This document shows, in pieces, positions 60,070 to 64,000 of a stretch of DNA of 64,000 nucleotides (its first letter is position 1; the number at the start of each line of letters is the position of its first letter). The stretch is from the NCBI GenBank assembly GCA_016191525.1, contig JACPOK010000026.1:214572-278571 (forward strand). Direction: 5' to 3'. Under the pieces are notes generated by a model. That model had not been told where the DNA came from. It worked only from the letters and a program-made list of their open reading frames with translations, and did not search any database. Source of the stretch: Burkholderiales bacterium. Its GTDB lineage: Bacteria; Pseudomonadota; Gammaproteobacteria; Burkholderiales; Burkholderiaceae_C. Made by a program: the position numbers and the translations under genes.

Positions 60070-60654
60070 ATGAACTCCAACCTCATCAAGCGCATCTCGC
60101 GCAACGGAACTCGCGCCCGCCAGCGCGGCGTCACGCTCGTCGTGCTCGCTTTCGTCATCGCCATCGGCGGCCTGCTGACGCTCGCGGCAATCGTTTACGG
60201 GCCGCGCTACTTCACAAAGACCAAGGTGCAGAACGAGGTCAGCGCACTTTCCGATTTCCGCGCCAACGTGGTGAGCTTCGGCAGCCGTGTGGGGCTGTTC
60301 ACCACCACGAATGCGAGTCTCGAAGCGCTGATCAACCAGAACTTCTTCCCTGCGTCGATGGTGTCGGGCACCGCGCCCAACCGCATCGTCACGAACCAAT
60401 GGGGTGGGAGCTACACCTCGGCGATCGGCACGATCGTGAACGCCGGTGACGCGCTGGTGCTGACTTCGACCGGTGTGCCGGCGTCGGCCTGCACCGAGCT
60501 GGGGACGTCACTCGATCACGTCGCAAGCGTGATTGCCATCAATGGGACCACTGTCAAAACCAATGGCAGCGCCGCAAACCCCGCCACGGTGGGCACCAGC
60601 TGTGGCGGCGTGAACGGCGATGCAAACAGCATGGCCATCACCACCGCCAAGTAA
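60070..60654 (+). CDS. pilS: PilS-like major prepilin
   Basis: 194 aa. A basic leader of about 20 residues ends RQRG, and cleavage after Gly20 would give a mature protein starting VTLVVLAFVIAIGG with the usual hydrophobic N-terminal helix. The glutamate expected at +5 is absent (Val25). The C-terminal domain is small and Thr/Ser/Asn-rich with Cys141 and Cys182, which could form the pilin disulfide. Its position after pilR matches R64 pilS. Confidence 0.82.
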   Translation: MNSNLIKRISRNGTRARQRGVTLVVLAFVIAIGGLLTLAAIVYGPRYFTKTKVQNEVSALSDFRANVVSFGSRVGLFTTTNASLEALINQNFFPASMVSGTAPNRIVTNQWGGSYTSAIGTIVNAGDALVLTSTGVPASACTELGTSLDHVASVIAINGTTVKTNGSAANPATVGTSCGGVNGDANSMAITTAK

Positions 60655-60664
60655 CGATCGCGCC

Positions 60665-60700
60665 CCAGCGGGTTGGCCGGGTGCTCGGCCAACCCGCTGG
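60665..60700 (+). other. 15-bp perfect hairpin between pilS and pilV
   Basis: CCAGCGGGTTGGCCG (60665-60679) pairs perfectly with CGGCCAACCCGCTGG (60686-60700), loop GGTGCT, and no T-run follows. It starts 11 nt after the pilS stop. It likely stabilises pilS mRNA and reduces read-through, giving more major than minor pilin. Confidence 0.8.
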
Positions 60701-60722
60701 TCACGCAGAAACGGAGAACACC

Positions 60723-61910
60723 GTGTCAAGGACTGCTTCATTTTCCAGAGGTCGCCGGCGCCAGCAGGGAACCACACTGGTGATCGTGGTCATCGTCCTG
60801 ACCATCATCGCGATTGCAGGTCTTGGCCTTGCGCGCTCGCAGATCCGGACGGCTGGCGAGCGAGCCGGATTGGTCATGGGCTCCGCAGTTGATGCTGTGA
60901 GCGACGCGGTGAACGAGTACCGGACAAAGAACGTCGCTGCCTTGACAGCGGCGGTCCCTACTGTGGTCGGGTTCGCGAACGCAATGGCACCGACGTTGAC
61001 GGAGCTCAAGGCCGCCGGCTATCTCAACGTGAACGTGTCGAACACGCTTGGCGACTACGGTGCTTACAGCGTGGCAATCACGAAGTCGCCACTGGGATGT
61101 GTCGGACCCAGCTCGACATGCAATGTCTGGTCGAGAATCCACTTGGCCAACCCCATTGTTGAAAAAGGAACTGGTCAGCCTGACGTGTCGGTGCTGTCCG
61201 CGCTGATCTCCCGGATCAAGGAGTCTGCCAGCTACAGCACCCAACCTACGCCCGCGACCATTGTGGGCGGAAATGGTGCTTGGTCTATCCCGAATCCGGA
61301 CGGGACGAATCGTGTCGGTATGTTCGTTGTCGTCGCAGGATTAGGTGGGGTCGACGGTGCGTGGCTCCGGGTGCAGGACCCGCGCAACCCCGACTTCCGA
61401 GGTCCGAGCGTGACGGCGATTCAGTTCGATACGCTCCACAAAGTCATCGGCCAGGCGTGTACGCCGCAAGGTGCATTTGCGTCGGCCGCGAACGGCATGG
61501 CCTATTGCAATGCCGGGGTATGGGTCTTGTACAACGGCGCAGTGGCCACGCCGGGTGGCGCCTGTACTACGGATGGGGCGATGGGGCATAGCGCGGCGGG
61601 AGCCTCGCTGCTGTGTGTGGGCGGGTTGTGGCGTGACCACTTGACCTACGGATTCCAAAGCCCGGGCTACTACGCCCACAACGACATAGTGCCGCAACCG
61701 GCGTGCGGTACTGGGCTGACCCCCCGAGCCGTTATCAGCTCCGTTTCGGCGTCCGTGATCATCGGGGCGAACAACCCGGGGAACAACACGGGTAGCTTCC
61801 AGGCCGACATCAATGCGTCGACCTGGCGCGTCCGAATCATTGGTTCGGACGGATCTCAAGCCGGCACCAATGCGCGTGCCCTGGTCACCACGTTCTGTGC
61901 AGTGACCTGA
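60723..61910 (+). CDS. pilV: PilV-like minor prepilin/adhesin
   Basis: 395 aa from GTG 60723, set by ACGGAGAACACC before it; an upstream TTG runs through the hairpin and is rejected. Prepilin leader RRRQQG, with mature TTLVIVVIVLTIIA and no glutamate at +5. The large C-terminal part is Gly/Asn/Ser-rich with several cysteines, as in tip adhesin PilV of R64. No shufflon repeats or recombinase are seen after it, so the C-terminus is probably fixed. Confidence 0.75.
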   Translation: MSRTASFSRGRRRQQGTTLVIVVIVLTIIAIAGLGLARSQIRTAGERAGLVMGSAVDAVSDAVNEYRTKNVAALTAAVPTVVGFANAMAPTLTELKAAGYLNVNVSNTLGDYGAYSVAITKSPLGCVGPSSTCNVWSRIHLANPIVEKGTGQPDVSVLSALISRIKESASYSTQPTPATIVGGNGAWSIPNPDGTNRVGMFVVVAGLGGVDGAWLRVQDPRNPDFRGPSVTAIQFDTLHKVIGQACTPQGAFASAANGMAYCNAGVWVLYNGAVATPGGACTTDGAMGHSAAGASLLCVGGLWRDHLTYGFQSPGYYAHNDIVPQPACGTGLTPRAVISSVSASVIIGANNPGNNTGSFQADINASTWRVRIIGSDGSQAGTNARALVTTFCAVT

Positions 61911-61940
61911 CCAGTTCAATCGAAGAAGAAGGACCAAATC

Positions 61941-63269
61941 ATGAGAACACTGCTCGTGTCATTGACCGCGTTGGCCAGCCTGGTGCTGGCCGGTTGCGGC
62001 GGTGGCGGATCGAAAGAGGCATCTATCGGGGGTCAGGGGCAGTCTGCAGACGAGATCGTCCTTGCAGCTGGCGCAAACACCACGGTGCCCGGCACGCTGC
62101 GCACTGACGGCGTTGTCCTGCAAAGCGCGGGCTGGAGTCTCCAACCGGCCTCGGCATCGGTGGCGCTGCCTACGCTCGCGAACAGCAACTGCGCGAACGT
62201 CGTCAAGGACGACTTCGTTCCAGCGGTGGGCGGCGGCAGCAGCACGTGGCAGTGCGACCTGGTTGTCGTGGCGCCGCTCGTGGATGCAGACACCCTCTAC
62301 ACGCTCACGCTGAGAGGCACCGACACGCGGAACCAGACGCACACCGTATCCAGAACCCTCAGGGTGACGCGCAGCGATGCACTGAATCCGACGCGATTTG
62401 CCCGGGCCGCGGGAAGTGACTTCTCGGTGGCTTCGGGTCAGCTTGGCACCCTCAGGTGTTCTGCGGAAGGAGCCGCCTGGTATCAGTGGGCTGTGGTCGA
62501 TGCTGCCGGACAGCAGGTCTCGATTTCCGATGCCTCAGGGTCTGAGGTCTTCTTTACCGCACCGGTTGTGGCGACCGCGACGCCCATCGTGTTCGAGTGC
62601 AAGGCGGCGGTTCAGGAGCGGGTCTTCACCAGCCGGGTGATCGCCACCGTTCAGCCGTCAACTGGTGCGACTCTTGCCGTGAGAAGCGGGATTTCGGGCT
62701 CCCGATTCGTGATCCGCAATAGCACGGCGAGGTATTCCGCCGGTGCTTCGTGGGTGGACCTGACCGGCAACGGTGCGTCGGGCACTGCGCCGAGTTATGC
62801 CTGGGACTTCGTATCGGCGGTTCCCCCGGAGGTCGTTCTCACGGACCTTGGCGGCGGGGTCGCGTCGATAGCCATGACAGGTACCCCCAGTCTTCCGGCG
62901 CTGCTGCCGCTTCGCATTACCGCGTCGTCCGACGGACAGCGTAGCGTGGCGCGATTCAACGTGTTGCTTGAACCGACGACGGCGCTCACGCTTCCGTCAG
63001 TCGCTCCCGCAGCTCAAACCGTCGCCGCGGGCACGAAGGTGTCCATCACGGCGACTGGCCAAGCCACTGCACAACGATTCGCATGGGCGTCGGTATCCGG
63101 CCCGCCTTTGGTGCTCGCTGGCGCCAACACGAAAACCGCTGAGTTCATCGCACCAGCGGTCAGCACGCCGACCGACATCGTCTTGCGGGTGGCCGTCAGC
63201 CACCACAACCTCACAAGCGATGGGCCCGTCGCAGCGTTCATGGACAGCGTCGTCCGTGTCACACCCTAA
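61941..63269 (+). CDS. Exported lipoprotein with Ig/PKD-like repeats
   Basis: 442 aa. AAGAAGAAGGACCAAATC precedes the ATG. Signal sequence ends LAGC with Cys19 as the lipobox cysteine, followed by a Gly-rich spacer. The remainder is about four beta-sandwich-like repeats of 80-100 residues (for example WYQWAVVDAAGQQVSISDAS and YAWDFVSAVPPEVVLTD), resembling Ig/PKD surface modules. It is probably an outer-membrane surface protein acting with the pilus or recipient contact. Family not pinned down. Confidence 0.65.
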   Translation: MRTLLVSLTALASLVLAGCGGGGSKEASIGGQGQSADEIVLAAGANTTVPGTLRTDGVVLQSAGWSLQPASASVALPTLANSNCANVVKDDFVPAVGGGSSTWQCDLVVVAPLVDADTLYTLTLRGTDTRNQTHTVSRTLRVTRSDALNPTRFARAAGSDFSVASGQLGTLRCSAEGAAWYQWAVVDAAGQQVSISDASGSEVFFTAPVVATATPIVFECKAAVQERVFTSRVIATVQPSTGATLAVRSGISGSRFVIRNSTARYSAGASWVDLTGNGASGTAPSYAWDFVSAVPPEVVLTDLGGGVASIAMTGTPSLPALLPLRITASSDGQRSVARFNVLLEPTTALTLPSVAPAAQTVAAGTKVSITATGQATAQRFAWASVSGPPLVLAGANTKTAEFIAPAVSTPTDIVLRVAVSHHNLTSDGPVAAFMDSVVRVTP

Positions 63270-63280
63270 AGGAACTTCAC

Positions 63281-64000
63281 ATGCCCAATCAGGACAACAA
63301 GGGAAGACAGGACGTGAAGGCGCCTGCACCACGAGATCCGTTGCGGATGGAGAAGCTATCAGCGCTGTTCTTGGCCGTTGCCGCGTCGACCGCGTCTGCG
63401 CAATCCACCGACAAGGCAATCCGCTTCGAGATGCCAACCCTGCCGCTGATCGAAGGCTGCAATGAAGCCGGAGGCCTTCGGCAGATCCAGTCCTCCGATG
63501 AGCCAGGCGGAGCAAGATACTGGTGTGGGGTGCCACCTGTGTGCCTCACCGTTCCGTCCGGCAGCTTCCAGTCGAGCAGCCACCACTGCTACATCCTGCC
63601 CTACTCACGTCGAGAGCCACGCTACTCGTCGTCGGGGCAACCTGGGGTGAACTCGGTGCGGCATCCCCAAGACTTGCGTTGCGAAGCTGGCTCGCGCGCC
63701 GGCAATCAGCCGACCAATCCCGGGTATTGCCCTGCGAGCGCACCGCCACCGCCACCCCCTCCGCCGCCACCCCCTCCGCCACCGCCGCCTGCGCCCTGTT
63801 GCGACCCGGTGGATCCGCCACCCCCACCGCCGCCGCCACCCCCCGCGCCCTGTTGCGACCCGGTGGATCCGCCACCGCCACCACCACCGCCGCCCCCCCC
63901 ACCACCGCCGCCCCCGGCTTCACCGCCACCGCCGGCGGCGCCCCCCCCACCGCCCCCACCACCGCCACCGCCCCCCCCCCCGCCCCCCCCCCCCCCGCCC
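63281..64000 (+). CDS. Exported proline-rich protein, cut by the window end
   Basis: At least 240 aa from ATG 63281 with AAGGAACTTCAC before it; no stop before 64000. An extended N-terminus, then a signal-like segment ending ASTASAQS (about 40), a Cys-containing domain to about residue 145, then polyproline. The unit APCCDPVDPP appears twice (direct repeats at 63791-63822 and 63845-63876, 54 bp apart), and the end is almost pure proline. The last 30 bases are nearly all C, so an assembly or sequencing limit at this point is possible. Likely a surface spacer or adhesin; function unknown. Confidence 0.6.
   Translation, partial: MPNQDNKGRQDVKAPAPRDPLRMEKLSALFLAVAASTASAQSTDKAIRFEMPTLPLIEGCNEAGGLRQIQSSDEPGGARYWCGVPPVCLTVPSGSFQSSSHHCYILPYSRREPRYSSSGQPGVNSVRHPQDLRCEAGSRAGNQPTNPGYCPASAPPPPPPPPPPPPPPPPAPCCDPVDPPPPPPPPPPAPCCDPVDPPPPPPPPPPPPPPPPASPPPPAAPPPPPPPPPPPPPPPPPPPP
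63791..63876 (+). repeat. Direct repeat inside the proline-rich gene
   Basis: A 32-bp unit containing GCGCCCTGTTGCGACCCGG is present at 63791-63822 and again at 63845-63876. It is in frame, so each copy adds the Cys-Cys block to the polyproline tract. Confidence 0.9.

Noticed and set aside
61911..64000. Shufflon after pilV
   Set aside because: No inverted recombination repeats, alternative pilV ends or recombinase gene were seen.

Overview
The window looks like a 64 kb piece of a large conjugative plasmid (or a plasmid-like integrative element) from a betaproteobacterium, most likely Burkholderiales/Comamonadaceae. This is inferred from high G+C, the PRTRC gene set, a Rep_3 initiator next to 22-bp iterons, and the style of the folate and two-component genes. 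No rRNA, tRNA, CRISPR array, insertion sequence or antibiotic-resistance gene was seen. The host is an inference.

Layout. (1) 1-3.4 kb: the edge of an iteron array, the replication initiator, and three small reverse-strand genes of unknown function. (2) 3.6-8.3 kb: PRTRC cassette C-F-B-A-ThiF, which has the parts of a ubiquitin-like conjugation system (Ubl-like C, E2-like B, JAMM-like A, E1-like ThiF), closed by a strong terminator. (3) 8.3-20.6 kb: a DNA-metabolism block with a small secreted peptide, a MoxR/CobS-like AAA+ ATPase, SSB, a B12-dependent ribonucleotide reductase, a DUF3150-like protein, a CobT-like protein carrying both a zincin-like HETGH motif and a VWA domain, and a TOPRIM primase. 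Unusually strong hairpins punctuate this block. (4) 20.6-27 kb: a pilus/bactofilin/TraB operon facing a UvrD-type helicase, a possible AcaB-like gene and a phage-type repressor. (5) 27-31.7 kb: chromosome-like cargo, namely FolB plus a PTR1-like pteridine reductase, a periplasmic protein with a hybrid histidine kinase, and a BetR-REC regulator. (6) 32-33.5 kb: FlhD-like and tandem-duplicated FlhC-like transcription factors. (7) 33.5-38.4 kb: MOBH relaxase-like and coupling-protein-like genes, both with altered catalytic motifs. (8) 38.5-51.6 kb: a VirB-type IV secretion system with three VirB5/TrbJ paralogues and a membrane-anchored double AAA+ ATPase. (9) 51.6-64 kb: an R64-like thin type IV pilus operon (TcpQ/PilL, N, O, P, Q, R, S, V), then a lipoprotein and a proline-rich exported protein that runs off the window.

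Main new observation. Five operons (20.6 kb, acaB-like/uvrD, relaxase-like, virB11 and virB8) share one promoter plan: an imperfect palindromic box reading roughly GGCCAAAT-N8-TTTTGGCGGG, no recognisable -35, and a -10-like hexamer starting exactly 33 nt after the first T of the TTTT in all five. In the three clearest cases the ATG lies 6-7 nt after the -10, at the expected transcription start, and has no Shine-Dalgarno sequence, which predicts leaderless mRNAs. The neighbouring FlhD/double-FlhC pair is the natural candidate activator, by analogy with SetCD and AcaCD. Other leads are a fusion protein bridging VirB9-like and pilus TcpQ domains, and the CobS/DUF3150/HETGH-VWA trio around the B12-dependent reductase.
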